Source: Pseudomonadota bacterium (lineage in GTDB: Bacteria > Pseudomonadota > Alphaproteobacteria > Caulobacterales > Caulobacteraceae). Taken from it: 33,692 nt of DNA. The position numbers and the translations under genes were made by a program. The stretch's first letter is position 1. Every line of letters begins with the position of its first letter. Below, piece by piece: positions 24,694 through 32,193 of this stretch. The DNA lies in contig JAEZEZ010000082.1 in NCBI GenBank assembly GCA_023432855.1, positions 1 to 33,692 of the forward strand, in the 5' to 3' direction. Below the pieces are notes generated by a model. It saw nothing but the letters and a program-made list of their open reading frames with translations, was not told the DNA's origin and searched no databases.

Positions 24694-24938
24694 GGCGACA
24701 CTGGCGACTAGTCGCGGGGTGGCTTCTCATCGCCGCTTCGGTCGTCGGCGGGGTTGGCTACTACGTCAATGAAAGCGTGGTCCACGCTATCAACCGAAAT
24801 TACTTTGCAGACTACGAATACTGGACATCCGCAAAGTTCGGTCAGGTCGGCGTCATCGTCGCTGTATTGATGGCGCTCACGGTCGGTGGACTGGCGCTGA
24901 TACTGCGAAAAACTAGGGCTGTTGGACCACATGACTGA
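24690..24938 (+). CDS. Small two-helix membrane protein between gatA and gatB
   Basis: This hypothetical protein has 82 residues. It starts at GTG 24690 in a GTGA overlap with gatA; GTGs at 24684 and 24687 are alternatives. It has a basic start (MRRHWR), a first membrane helix (about 7-25), an exported-looking loop with many aromatic residues (NYFADYEYWTSAKFG), and a second helix (about 52-72), ending with RKTRAVGPHD. It overlaps the gatB start by 8 bases. Codons such as AAT, ACT, GCA and TTT are much less GC-rich than in gatA, which suggests a later insertion into the gat cluster. No role in tRNA amidation is expected from its features. Confidence 0.65.
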   Translation: MRRHWRLVAGWLLIAASVVGGVGYYVNESVVHAINRNYFADYEYWTSAKFGQVGVIVAVLMALTVGGLALILRKTRAVGPHD

Positions 24939-26391
24939 CACCTCCAAACTCATCCAGGGCCTCACCGGCCCGTGGGAAATCGTCCTCGGGCTTGAGGTCC
25001 ACGCCCAGGTCGCGTCCAAGGCCAAGCTGTTCTCGGGCGCGGCCGTAGGTTTCGGCGCGGGGCCGAACGAGCAGGTGTCGCTGGTCGACGCCGCCATGCC
25101 CGGCATGCTGCCGGTGCTGAACCGCTTCTGCGTCGAGCAGGCGGTGCGCACGGGCCTGGGGTTGCGCGCGCAGATCAACCGCAAGAGCCGCTTCGACCGG
25201 AAGAACTACTTCTATCCGGACCTGCCGCAGGGCTATCAGATCAGCCAGTTCGACCAGCCCATCGTGGGCGAGGGCGAGGTCGAGGTGGAGCGCGACGACG
25301 GCTCGACCTTCACCGTGCGGATCGAGCGCCTGCACCTGGAGCAGGACGCCGGCAAGCTGATCCACGACCTGTCGCCGACGGAAAGCTACGTCGACCTGAA
25401 CCGGGCCGGCACGGCGCTGATGGAGATCGTGTCGAAGCCCGACATGCGCTCGTCGGAAGAAGCCGCGGCCTATGTGAAGAAGCTGCGCACCATCCTGATC
25501 TACCTCGGCACCTGTGACGGGGACATGGAGAAGGGCAACCTGCGCGCCGACGTGAACGTGTCGGTGCGCCGGCCCGGCGAAGAGCTGGGCACGCGCTGCG
25601 AGATCAAGAACGTCAATTCGTTCCGCTTCATCCAGCAGGCCATCGAGTACGAGGCGCGCCGGCAGATCGAGATCCTGGAGGACGGGGGCTCGATCACCCA
25701 GGAGACCCGCCTGTTCGACCCCGGCAAGGGCGAGACGCGCTCCATGCGTTCCAAGGAAGAGGCGCACGACTATCGCTATTTCCCCGATCCGGATCTGCTG
25801 CCGCTCGAGTTCGACGATGCGTTCATCGCCGACCTCGCGCAGCATTTGCCGGAACTGCCGGACGAGAAGAAGGCGCGCTTCATCAGCGAACTCGGCCTGT
25901 CGGCCTATGACGCCAGCCATCTGGTCGCCGAACGGGAGATCGCCGACTATTTCGAGACGGTCGCAAAGGGGCGCGACGCCAAGCTGGCGGCTAACTGGGT
26001 AATCAACGAACTGTCCGGGCGGCTGAACAAGGAAGGCCTCGCCATCGGTTCGTCGCCGGTCTCGGCGGCGCAGCTCGGCGGCATCATCGAATTGATCGGC
26101 GACAAGACCATCTCCGGCAAGATCGCCAAGGACCTGTTCGAAATCCTCTGGACCGAAGGCGGCGACCCGCGCGAGCTCGTGAAGAGCCGCGGCATGGCGC
26201 AAGTCACCGATCTCGGCGCCATCGGCGGCATTGTCGACGACCTCATCGCGAAGAATCCGGACAAGGTGGAACAGGCGAAAGCCAATCCGAAGGCGATGAT
26301 GTGGTTCGTCGGTCAGGTTATGAAGGCGTCCGGCGGCAAGGCGAGCCCTCAGGCGGTTAACGACCTCCTAAAATCGAAGCTCGGTTTGTAA
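24931..26391 (+). CDS. gatB: Asp-tRNA(Asn)/Glu-tRNA(Gln) amidotransferase subunit B
   Basis: GatB (486 residues) phosphorylates and amidates the tRNA-bound acid with ammonia from GatA. It shows VLGLEVHAQV, the kinase-site RKNYFYPDLPQGYQISQF, DLNRAGTALMEIVSKPD, HDYRYFPDPDLLPLE and the tRNA-binding YqeY-like tail ending in QVMKASGGKASPQAVNDLLKSKLGL. I use ATG 24931; a TTG nine bases earlier is also in frame. In 25381-25740, 113 of 120 codons end in G/C, but after 25,741 only 179 of 216 do. The change falls in the highly conserved HDYRYFPDPDLLPL stretch. The frame stays intact, so the product may be full length but of two origins. Confidence 0.93.
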   Translation: MTDTSKLIQGLTGPWEIVLGLEVHAQVASKAKLFSGAAVGFGAGPNEQVSLVDAAMPGMLPVLNRFCVEQAVRTGLGLRAQINRKSRFDRKNYFYPDLPQGYQISQFDQPIVGEGEVEVERDDGSTFTVRIERLHLEQDAGKLIHDLSPTESYVDLNRAGTALMEIVSKPDMRSSEEAAAYVKKLRTILIYLGTCDGDMEKGNLRADVNVSVRRPGEELGTRCEIKNVNSFRFIQQAIEYEARRQIEILEDGGSITQETRLFDPGKGETRSMRSKEEAHDYRYFPDPDLLPLEFDDAFIADLAQHLPELPDEKKARFISELGLSAYDASHLVAEREIADYFETVAKGRDAKLAANWVINELSGRLNKEGLAIGSSPVSAAQLGGIIELIGDKTISGKIAKDLFEILWTEGGDPRELVKSRGMAQVTDLGAIGGIVDDLIAKNPDKVEQAKANPKAMMWFVGQVMKASGGKASPQAVNDLLKSKLGL

Positions 26392-27000
26392 GGCGCGCGA
26401 CGTAACGCGCGGTTTACGATCGACGCATGGCCGTGCCGGCGGCGCGGTGCATCGCGCGTCGCTTGAAGGCTGCGAAGCATGTCCGAAGGTGTCATCGTCG
26501 CACCGCGAGACCGCCGATCGCGCGCATCACGTTCGCATCGCCGGCGAATCACTCGCACCCGATTCGCTCGTTTTTGATCGATTTCGGCTTGTCGACGCCA
26601 TTGCGCGGCGTTTTCCGCGCAATTTTTTTTCACAGCGTGCCGACGCCTTCCGCATAGCCGAAGTCCTGCGCCGCAGACCTTGCGACAGTCGGAGAAAACG
26701 CGCGTTGAAAAGATTCGCGGCGCATTGGCGACATGCAAAAAATGCTTATGCCACCGCGCTTTTTTGAATTCGTTCGTTGATGCTGGCGATGAAAAGCAAG
26801 GCAAGCGATGTCGGCTGCGTTGTGTCGCGTCTTTGCCGTGCGATTACGCTCGGCGGCAATGTCGTCGCGCCGCTTACGCACACAAAAGCAACGAGTCACT
26901 GTTTTTTTTCTTGCGCTGGTGTAAACCAATTGTGGTGCAGGTCGATCCCCGACCGCACTTATGCGACACCCGCCATTCTAAATGGCTAGGAGGGCAGCAA
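26392..27000. other. Long T-rich intergenic region after gatB
   Basis: No convincing gene is present in 609 bases. A small GC palindrome (CGCGC...GCGCG) follows the gatB stop at once. A clear intrinsic terminator lies at 26600-26630. A weaker one may end at the T run 26760-26765 (GCGC and TGGC stem parts, 26720-26759). Another T8 run lies near 26902-26909. The right end carries a small hairpin (26940-26954) and a strong AGGAGG for the lysine-rich peptide. Composition is clearly AT-richer than segment B. Confidence 0.6.
26600..26630 (+). terminator. Intrinsic terminator downstream of gatB
   Basis: The stem ATTGCGCGG (26600-26608) pairs perfectly with CCGCGCAAT (26615-26623) over a six-base loop and runs directly into eight T residues (26623-26630). 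It lies 209 bases after the gatB stop, so either the gatB transcript has a long 3' end or a small RNA is made from the space between. Confidence 0.88.
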
Positions 27001-27069
27001 ATGGCTAAACGTAAGAAGAAAGCAGTGAAGACGGCGAAGAAGGCCAAGAAGAAGAAGAAGAAGCTCTAG
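27001..27069 (+). CDS. Lysine-rich 22-residue peptide
   Basis: This is a tiny frame: 22 codons with 13 Lys and one Arg, beginning MAKRKKKAVKTAKKAKKK and ending in Leu. AGGAGG (26988-26993) stands seven bases before the ATG, an ideal ribosome binding site, which is the main reason to call it. The composition resembles tails of histone H1-like bacterial proteins, so nucleic-acid binding is plausible but unproven. The same frame is open for a further 107 codons upstream, but without a comparable start signal. A long hairpin at 27192-27230 may end its transcript. It could also be a short leader peptide whose lysine codons (mostly AAG) sense lysine supply, although no following gene on this strand is close enough. 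Confidence 0.6.
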   Translation: MAKRKKKAVKTAKKAKKKKKKL

Positions 27070-27191
27070 GTCTAGCGCCTCTTCTCGATCTTCGGCGTAC
27101 GCGCCGCGGATCGCGTCATAGGGGGCCGGTGTGCATCAGGTACGATAGCGCAAGCAGTCGTTTGTCTGTGCACCCGGTTCCGATGACATCA

Positions 27192-27230
27192 GAGGGCGTC
27201 GGGGAGACTGCAAGTCTCACCGACGCCCTC
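27192..27230. terminator. Long near-perfect hairpin, probable bidirectional terminator
   Basis: GAGGGCGTCGG (27192-27202) pairs with CCGACGCCCTC (27220-27230), and inside it GAGACT pairs with AGTCTC over a GCA loop, with a single G/A mismatch between the two stems: 17 paired bases in all. It lies between the rightward lysine-rich peptide gene and the end of the leftward PsiF-like gene. There is no T run, so termination may need another factor. Confidence 0.6.
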
Positions 27231-27308
27231 CGAGTTTCTGAACACTGCGTTCAGGTCTCGACCCGAACTGGCGCGCGCCGCGGCTCCGATGCCGCGCAAC
27301 TCTCCCGG

Positions 27309-27638
27309 TCAGGTCGAAGTACCCTTCAGCCGCTTGTTGCACGCGCTCCAGAACTGCGGCCACTTCATTCCATTCTCGACCTTGCCGGCGTCCTTCGCCA
27401 CTTTCCACTCGGCGGCACACTTCTTCTGCCGTTCGCGCGCGGCAATCTGGCCGGGCGTCGGTGTACGCTTGGGTTTCGGCGTTGCTGCGGTGCTCGAGCC
27501 CGGCGCCGGCGTCGATGTTTGCGCCAGCACGGGCCACGAGGCGGCGAGCGCTCCGGCGAGTAGCGCGGCTAATGCGACACGCAGGATGGGTGGCGCGATG
27601 GAGGTCGTCGTTTCAGTCCTTCGTTTTGCGTTGAACAT
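27309..27638 (-). CDS. PsiF-repeat-like exported protein
   Basis: This protein has 109 residues from ATG 27638, preceded by GGGGGGA. The N-terminus is basic and then hydrophobic (about 18-36), a signal peptide with likely cleavage after the VLA near residue 39. The mature part has a Ser/Thr/Pro-rich linker and a final segment, RQKKCAAEWKVAKDAG and WPQFWSACNKRLKG, which fits the PsiF repeat with its two Cys residues. PsiF was named for phosphate-starvation induction in E. coli, and its function is unknown. Families with this pattern are common in Bradyrhizobium-like genomes. The frame is open upstream to 27983, but only the chosen start gives an N-terminal signal peptide. Confidence 0.75.
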   Translation of the reverse strand: MFNAKRRTETTTSIAPPILRVALAALLAGALAASWPVLAQTSTPAPGSSTAATPKPKRTPTPGQIAARERQKKCAAEWKVAKDAGKVENGMKWPQFWSACNKRLKGTST

Positions 27639-27867
27639 GGGTCCCCCCGCATTGGCCAGGCTCGGTCGCGCAAGCATCGGTCTGACGCTTGTCTTTGAGC
27701 CAAAATACAACCTGAGAGGGTATTCTATCCAACAAAAGTTGCGGCCGTCCAGAGGCGCAGCGAACACTTGTGACAGCGGCTCGGGGGGCGGCGAGGGTTC
27801 GCCTGTTGCGGTCGCAGGCGCGCCGCCTGAGAGTGCATAAGGCACACTTGATTTTCGAGAGGACCGT

Positions 27868-28671
27868 ATGGCGCGTCGCACGTTCAAGCGCGGGGGCAAA
27901 GCCAAAGCGGCCCCGGCCAAATCCCTTGCACGTTCCGCTTCGGCGAGATCATCGGCAGCGATCAAAGGCGCGAAGGGTCCCAAGCCAATCGAGCTTTATT
28001 ACTGGCCGACACCGAACGGCCAGAAGATCGCCATCATGCTCGAGGAGTGCCGGCTGCCTTACGTGGTCAAGCCGGTGAACATCGCCAAGGGCGAGCAGTT
28101 CGATCCCGCCTTTCTCAAGATATCGCCAAACAACCGAATCCCGGCCTTGGTCGATCCGAACGGGCCGGGTAAGCGGCCGATCTCGGTATTCGAGTCCGGT
28201 GCGATCCTGCAGTATCTCGCCCGCAAGACCGGCAAGTTCTATCCCAAGGACGAGCGCGGCCGCGTCGAGGTCGATCAATGGCTGTTCTGGCAGGTCGGCG
28301 GCGTCGGGCCGATGGCCGGGCAGGTGCATCACTTCAAGAGCTACGCGCGCGAACACATCCCGTACGCGATCGCGCGGTTCGTCGATGAGGTGAACCGGCT
28401 CTATGGCGTGATGAACAAGAGGCTCGCCGATCGCGATTTCATTGCCGGCCGCTACTCCATCGCCGACATGGCGCTGATCGGCTGGGTCAATGGCTGGCAT
28501 AAGCAGGGTCAGGATATCGAGCAGTTTCCGCACCTGAAACGCTGGCTGGCGCGGATGAAAGCGCGCCCGGCGGTCGAACGCGCTCTGGCGCTCGGTCACT
28601 CGTGGCGGCAGAGCGTCGACATGAAAGACCCGAAGGTGCAGGCCGTGCTGTTCGGCCAGCGCGCGCGCTGA
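27868..28671 (+). CDS. Glutathione S-transferase family protein (Nu-like) with basic N-terminal tail
   Basis: This is a 267-residue GST. The thioredoxin-like domain begins PIELYYWPTPNGQKIAIMLEE (from residue 40), with the TPNG motif typical of YfcG/YghU (Nu class). The cis-Pro is in NNRIPALVDP, and ESGAILQYLA holds the glutathione Glu-Ser. The helical C-terminal domain includes IADMALIGWVNGW. Before the fold lies a 38-residue Lys/Arg/Ala/Ser tail. It is not an annotation error: GAGAGGA precedes ATG 27868 by four bases and no later ATG occurs before the fold. The tail could bind nucleic acid or a partner. A bidirectional terminator follows. Confidence 0.9.
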   Translation: MARRTFKRGGKAKAAPAKSLARSASARSSAAIKGAKGPKPIELYYWPTPNGQKIAIMLEECRLPYVVKPVNIAKGEQFDPAFLKISPNNRIPALVDPNGPGKRPISVFESGAILQYLARKTGKFYPKDERGRVEVDQWLFWQVGGVGPMAGQVHHFKSYAREHIPYAIARFVDEVNRLYGVMNKRLADRDFIAGRYSIADMALIGWVNGWHKQGQDIEQFPHLKRWLARMKARPAVERALALGHSWRQSVDMKDPKVQAVLFGQRAR

Positions 28672-28710
28672 CGGGCAGAGCGCAGGGTTTCAGGCACCAG
28701 GCGCAACGAA

Positions 28711-28742
28711 AAAGCCGGCGCATTCCAGATGCGGCCGGCTTT
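28711..28742. terminator. Bidirectional intrinsic terminator
   Basis: AAAGCCGGCGCAT (28711-28723) pairs with ATGCGGCCGGCTTT (28729-28742), with one bulged G and loop TCCAG, flanked by A and T runs. It sits between the convergent ends of the GST gene and the DUF2147 gene and can serve both. Confidence 0.8.
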
Positions 28743-28766
28743 CGCATTTACGCCTCATCCGCTCGA

Positions 28767-29219
28767 TCAGTCGGCACGCTTCCAGGTCTGGCTCTTGCAC
28801 AGGATGCCGAGCACGCAGCCCTGCACCTGCATGGCGTTCTCGCTCACCAGCGTGACGTGCGCGTCGTAAGTCTTGCCGTCGTCGGCATTGTAGATCTTGC
28901 CCGACCACTTGTTGTCGCCGCTCGGCGCCATGCCGTTGACGACCTGGACGCCGAGGAGGGGACGCGCGCGCTTGTCCGGATCGGCATTGTACTTGTCGGT
29001 CTTCGGTTTGCCGGTCTGCTTGTCGATCGGCTCATTGAGCCAGACCACCTTGCCGCACAGCTTGTTGCCGGCGCATTCGGACACGCGCACCTTGGTGCCA
29101 CCGTCGGCGGAGAGCCAGGTGCCGGCGGCCGGCGTTGCCGCCTGGGCGCCTGCCATGAGCGAAGAACTGAGGAGCACGGCCGCCGCCATCGCGGCCGTTT
29201 TCAGGTTTGAAAACTGCAT
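28767..29219 (-). CDS. DUF2147 family exported protein
   Basis: This 150-residue protein has a classic signal peptide (MQFSNLKTAAMAAAVLLSSS, cleavage near AQA-A, about residue 27). The mature domain reads GTWLSADGGTKVRVSECAGNKLCGKVVWLNEP, followed by a second half with NKWSGKIYNADDGKTY and a final CVLGILCKSQTWKR. This is the DUF2147 beta-barrel-like pattern with conserved Cys pairs, a family of unknown function that is common in alphaproteobacteria. The frame is open upstream to 29336, but only ATG 29219 gives a proper signal peptide. Confidence 0.88.
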   Translation of the reverse strand: MQFSNLKTAAMAAAVLLSSSLMAGAQAATPAAGTWLSADGGTKVRVSECAGNKLCGKVVWLNEPIDKQTGKPKTDKYNADPDKRARPLLGVQVVNGMAPSGDNKWSGKIYNADDGKTYDAHVTLVSENAMQVQGCVLGILCKSQTWKRAD

Positions 29220-29560
29220 TGAGAACCTTCGAATTCGTGCGTCTTGACCGTGACCGGCGGAGCCCTTGGAGCCCGGCGCCGACCCATTTGTCATATAAGC
29301 TTTACATTGGGAATTGGTTACCCGCGCCCCAATCAACTCAGTTAGCAGTCTGTAACAGGACGCACGGGGCGCTCCCTAAACCCCGAAAAACAGGGGCTTT
29401 TTCAACCGCCGGCTAAAATCGGCCACGAAAATTTCACGATTGATTCAGCCAATCGCTTAAAGTGCCATTCAAATTTTCTCCCGAAGATCGACCCAACACA
29501 GGGACGTCAAAACGCGGCATCCGGAATCCCGGGCAGCCGCCAGAGTAACGGGAGCTGAAC
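29220..29560. other. Intergenic region between divergent genes
   Basis: These 341 bases separate the leftward DUF2147 gene from the rightward Sel1 gene and must hold their promoters; I could not pick one with confidence. A small hairpin, CCCC (29381-29384) with GGGG (29393-29396), is followed by C and five T. GGGAG stands ahead of the Sel1 gene start. Composition is AT-richer than in segment B. Confidence 0.5.
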
Positions 29561-29851
29561 ATGATCAATCTTGCGGTGGTCGCCGAGACCAGGGAGCCGT
29601 CCGATGCGGCAGCTTGTTTTGAACTCGGCATGGCGTGCTCGTCGGGGGCCGGCGTGCCGGTCGACCTGATCGAGGCGCATAAGTGGTTCAACATCGCGGC
29701 GATGCGCGGGCATCGTGAAGCCGCGCAGTTGCGCCGCGAGATCGCCGAGCAGATGAGCGACAGCGAGATCGGCCGCGCCCAGCGCGCCGCGCGCGACTGG
29801 CTCAAGCGCAATCAGCCGGTGCCGGCCGAGCCCGCTCGCATCGCCGCCTAA
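29561..29851 (+). CDS. Sel1-repeat protein
   Basis: This 96-residue cytoplasmic protein has about one and a half Sel1-like repeats: ACFELGMACSSGAGVPVDLIEAHKWFNIAAMRGH is the repeat core, followed by the helical EAAQLRREIAEQMSDSEIGRAQRAARDWLKR. Sel1 repeats are helix pairs for protein contacts. A GGGAG a few bases before ATG 29561 supports the start. The stop TAA overlaps the TAG of the convergent TPR gene in CTAA (29848-29851). I know similar small Sel1 proteins from Bradyrhizobium-like genomes, but the partner is unknown. Confidence 0.85.
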   Translation: MINLAVVAETREPSDAAACFELGMACSSGAGVPVDLIEAHKWFNIAAMRGHREAAQLRREIAEQMSDSEIGRAQRAARDWLKRNQPVPAEPARIAA

Positions 29852-31524
29852 GCCTTGATCTCGGCGGCGAGCGCGTCGCGCAGGCTCGCGACGACGCTGG
29901 CCCAGTCGCCGATCGCGGGCTGACGGAACAGGCGCGCCTGCGGGTACCACGGGCTGCGTTCGCCGGTCAGTGTCCAGCGCCAATCCGGGGTGAATGGCAG
30001 CAGCACCCAGGTCGGCCGAGCCATCGCGGCCGCCAGATGCGCGACCGAGGTATCGACCGCGATCACCAGATCCACCAGCGCCATGACGGCGGCGGTGTCC
30101 GCCATGTCGGCGAATTGTCCGCCGAGATGCGTCACGCTGCGATGGCGCGCCAGCACCTCGGCATCGTTCGCGCGCAGTTCGTGCTGAATGCTGACGAATG
30201 ACACGCCGTCCTGCGCGAGCAGCGGCTCCAGCGCCGTCAGTGCGACCGATCGGTTAGCGTCATTGATGTGATGGACATGACCGGCCCAGGCCAGCGCCAC
30301 GCGCTTGCCGGGCAGCGCCTCGATTACCGGCCGCCAGTGGTCGATGCGCGCGGCATCCGCCGTGACGTAGGGGATCGGAGCCGGGACATCGGCCGATGTC
30401 GTCTTCAGGGCTAGCGGCAAACTGCCGAGCGGACATTGAAAGTCGTAAGCGGGCAGGGCCTCGCCGCGTGCATGGCAGGACGCAATGCCGGGAAGGCTGC
30501 CGAGCAGCGCTTTGAGTTCAGGCTGCACTTCGAGAATGACGCGCGCGCCGGCATTCCCCAGCATCGGAGCGTAGCGCGCAAACTGGATGGTGTCGCCGAG
30601 GCCCTGTTCGGCGTGAAGCAGGATGGTCTTGCGGCCGAGCGGAAAATCGCCGAGCCAGAGCGGACGCCGGTAGTCGCGGCGCCGGTCGGTCACGCCGGTG
30701 CGCTTCCAGCGCCATTCGTATTCGGTAAAGCCTTGCTCGAGTTTTCCGAGCGCCAGCAGCGTCAGCGCCAGATTGAAGTGGGCGTCGGCGTAATCCTTGT
30801 CGAGCGCGATGGCCTTGTCGAAGCTGGCGGCTGCGTCGTCGTGCCGGTTCAGCATTTCGAGGGCGCGGCCGCGGTTGTTCCAGGCGAGACGGTGCTCGGG
30901 CAGGGCTCCGACGACACGGTCGAAATCGGACAGCGCCTCCGCCGGTCTGCCGAGCTGCAGCAGCGTATTGCCGCGATTGTAGAGCGCACTCGGATTGACG
31001 GCAGCGACGGCGACGACGGCGTTGAAATCGCCGAGCGCCTCGGCATGACGCCCAAGCTCGGCTCTGGCCACGCCGCGACTGAGCAGCGCCGCGGTGTTGC
31101 GCGGTTGAGCTGCGAGAACCGCGTCGAGATTGGCCAGCGCCTCCTGCGGCCGCTTCATGCTCAGCAGAGCCGAGGCGCGGTTGAGCAGCGTTTGCGGGTC
31201 GGCCGGATTGAGCGCGAGGGCCTTGTCGAGACAGTCGAGCGCATCGGCGTCGCGCTTGAGCGCATGCAGCACATTGGCCAGATTGAACAGCGCGTCTGGG
31301 ACGCGCGGATTGATTTTGACCGCGCTGGTGAGGAGGCGCAGCGCCTCGCCCATCTGTCCCGACTGGGCCTTGAGCGCGCCGAGCAGGTTCAGGGCGTCGA
31401 AATTGTCGGGCGCCGCCTTGAGCGCGCGCGCATAGAGCTTTTCCGCATCGCGCAGGCGGCCGGCGCCGTGCAGGCGAAGGGCTTCCTGAAGCGTTTGCCC
31501 TAGATCGAAACCGGATGCTCGCAA
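29848..31524 (-). CDS. TPR protein with glycosyltransferase-9-like C-terminal domain
   Basis: This protein has 558 residues. The first half (about 10-275) consists of seven to eight TPR helix pairs with the usual A..LxxLG..A..Pxx spacing (for example LNPADPQTLLNRASALLSMK). The second half resembles heptosyltransferase-like GT-B proteins: ILLHAEQGLGDTIQFARYAP, VALAWAGHVHHIN and DLVIAVDTSVAHLAAAMARPTWVLLP. Such fusions are common in alphaproteobacteria and are linked to glycosylation of surface structures, although activity is rarely shown. The only start near the N-terminus is a TTG at 31524; the frame is closed by TGA at 31555-31557. The stop overlaps the convergent Sel1 gene stop. Confidence 0.88.
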   Translation of the reverse strand: MRASGFDLGQTLQEALRLHGAGRLRDAEKLYARALKAAPDNFDALNLLGALKAQSGQMGEALRLLTSAVKINPRVPDALFNLANVLHALKRDADALDCLDKALALNPADPQTLLNRASALLSMKRPQEALANLDAVLAAQPRNTAALLSRGVARAELGRHAEALGDFNAVVAVAAVNPSALYNRGNTLLQLGRPAEALSDFDRVVGALPEHRLAWNNRGRALEMLNRHDDAAASFDKAIALDKDYADAHFNLALTLLALGKLEQGFTEYEWRWKRTGVTDRRRDYRRPLWLGDFPLGRKTILLHAEQGLGDTIQFARYAPMLGNAGARVILEVQPELKALLGSLPGIASCHARGEALPAYDFQCPLGSLPLALKTTSADVPAPIPYVTADAARIDHWRPVIEALPGKRVALAWAGHVHHINDANRSVALTALEPLLAQDGVSFVSIQHELRANDAEVLARHRSVTHLGGQFADMADTAAVMALVDLVIAVDTSVAHLAAAMARPTWVLLPFTPDWRWTLTGERSPWYPQARLFRQPAIGDWASVVASLRDALAAEIKA

Positions 31525-31625
31525 CGCTCGCTCGTCAGGCTTTGGCCATGGCGCTCAAAGCGAACGCCGGATTGGCCGGGGATCGCGGAAGCGACCGGCT
31601 TTGTCAATCCGTGGTCTGGCCACGC

Positions 31626-31922
31626 TTAGCGGGGCTGGCTGCGGCGTTTCGGCTGAGGCCGCGGCGAAGGGCCGACATAGGCGGGATTGGGGATGCACAT
31701 GCCGCCAACGCCGCTGATCGTGGCGCGGCACTGGGCGAGGGTGGAGAAACCGCAATTCGTCGCGCCGACGGTGGACTCGCTGTACACCGCGCACCACGGA
31801 TATTCGATGTCGGCCTGCACGACGCTGACGGCCTGCGGGCTCAAGGTGACACCAAGAGCCAACGTCGCGACCAGGGCTGCGGATCGCAGCAGCAAAGCGA
31901 GATGGGGCATCTTTTGTCGCAT
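31626..31922 (-). CDS. DUF3551 family small exported protein
   Basis: This 98-residue protein has a basic start, a hydrophobic signal segment (about 10-28) and a Cys-containing mature part: YPWCAVYSESTVGATNCGFSTLAQCRATISGVGGMCIPNPAY. This is the DUF3551 pattern, a small secreted family that is especially frequent in Bradyrhizobium-like bacteria, often in many copies. The four Cys could form two disulphides in the periplasm. AAGGAGAG lies about eight bases before ATG 31922. It is followed by a Pro/Arg-rich C-terminus. Confidence 0.85.
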   Translation of the reverse strand: MRQKMPHLALLLRSAALVATLALGVTLSPQAVSVVQADIEYPWCAVYSESTVGATNCGFSTLAQCRATISGVGGMCIPNPAYVGPSPRPQPKRRSQPR

Positions 31923-32060
31923 CTGACAACTCTCCTTGCGTGCGGCGCGGCCACAAGGCGCCTTTGCTGGTCACTTAACGCGCTGGGGGACGAAACGGGC
32001 ATTGGCATGGATCAAAATTCTCGCCAGCACCGATATCCGGCTTCGGGCGGCATACGCGAA

Positions 32061-32089
32061 TTGACGGGTCAGGCCCGGTTCTGTACGCC
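32061..32089 (+). promoter_or_regulatory. Candidate promoter for tRNA-Ser
   Basis: TTGACG (32061-32066) matches the -35 consensus at five of six positions, and 17 bases later TACGCC (32084-32089) could be a poor -10. The start point would fall a few bases before the tRNA. Found by eye only. Confidence 0.3.
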
Positions 32090-32099
32090 AGTGCCCGTC

Positions 32100-32193
32100 G
32101 GAGCTGTGGCCGAGTGGCTGAAGGCGGCGGTTTGCTAAACCGTTATACGCTTGTAAAGGCGTATCGAGGGTTCGAATCCCTCCGGCTCCGCCA
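32100..32193 (+). tRNA. tRNA-Ser (anticodon GCT)
   Basis: This is a complete class II tRNA with encoded CCA. The acceptor stem GGAGCTG (32100-32106) pairs with CGGCTCC (32183-32189), followed by G and CCA (32191-32193). The anticodon stem-loop CGGT-TTGCTAA-ACCG gives anticodon GCT, reading AGC and AGT. A long variable arm (about TACGCTTGTAAAGGCGTA) and the T loop GGTTCGAATCC confirm the serine type. Confidence 0.96.

Noticed and set aside
26680..27000. Extension of the lysine-rich peptide upstream to about 129 residues
   Set aside because: No good start signal upstream, random-looking sequence crossing a T8 run; the AGGAGG before 27001 fits the short form.
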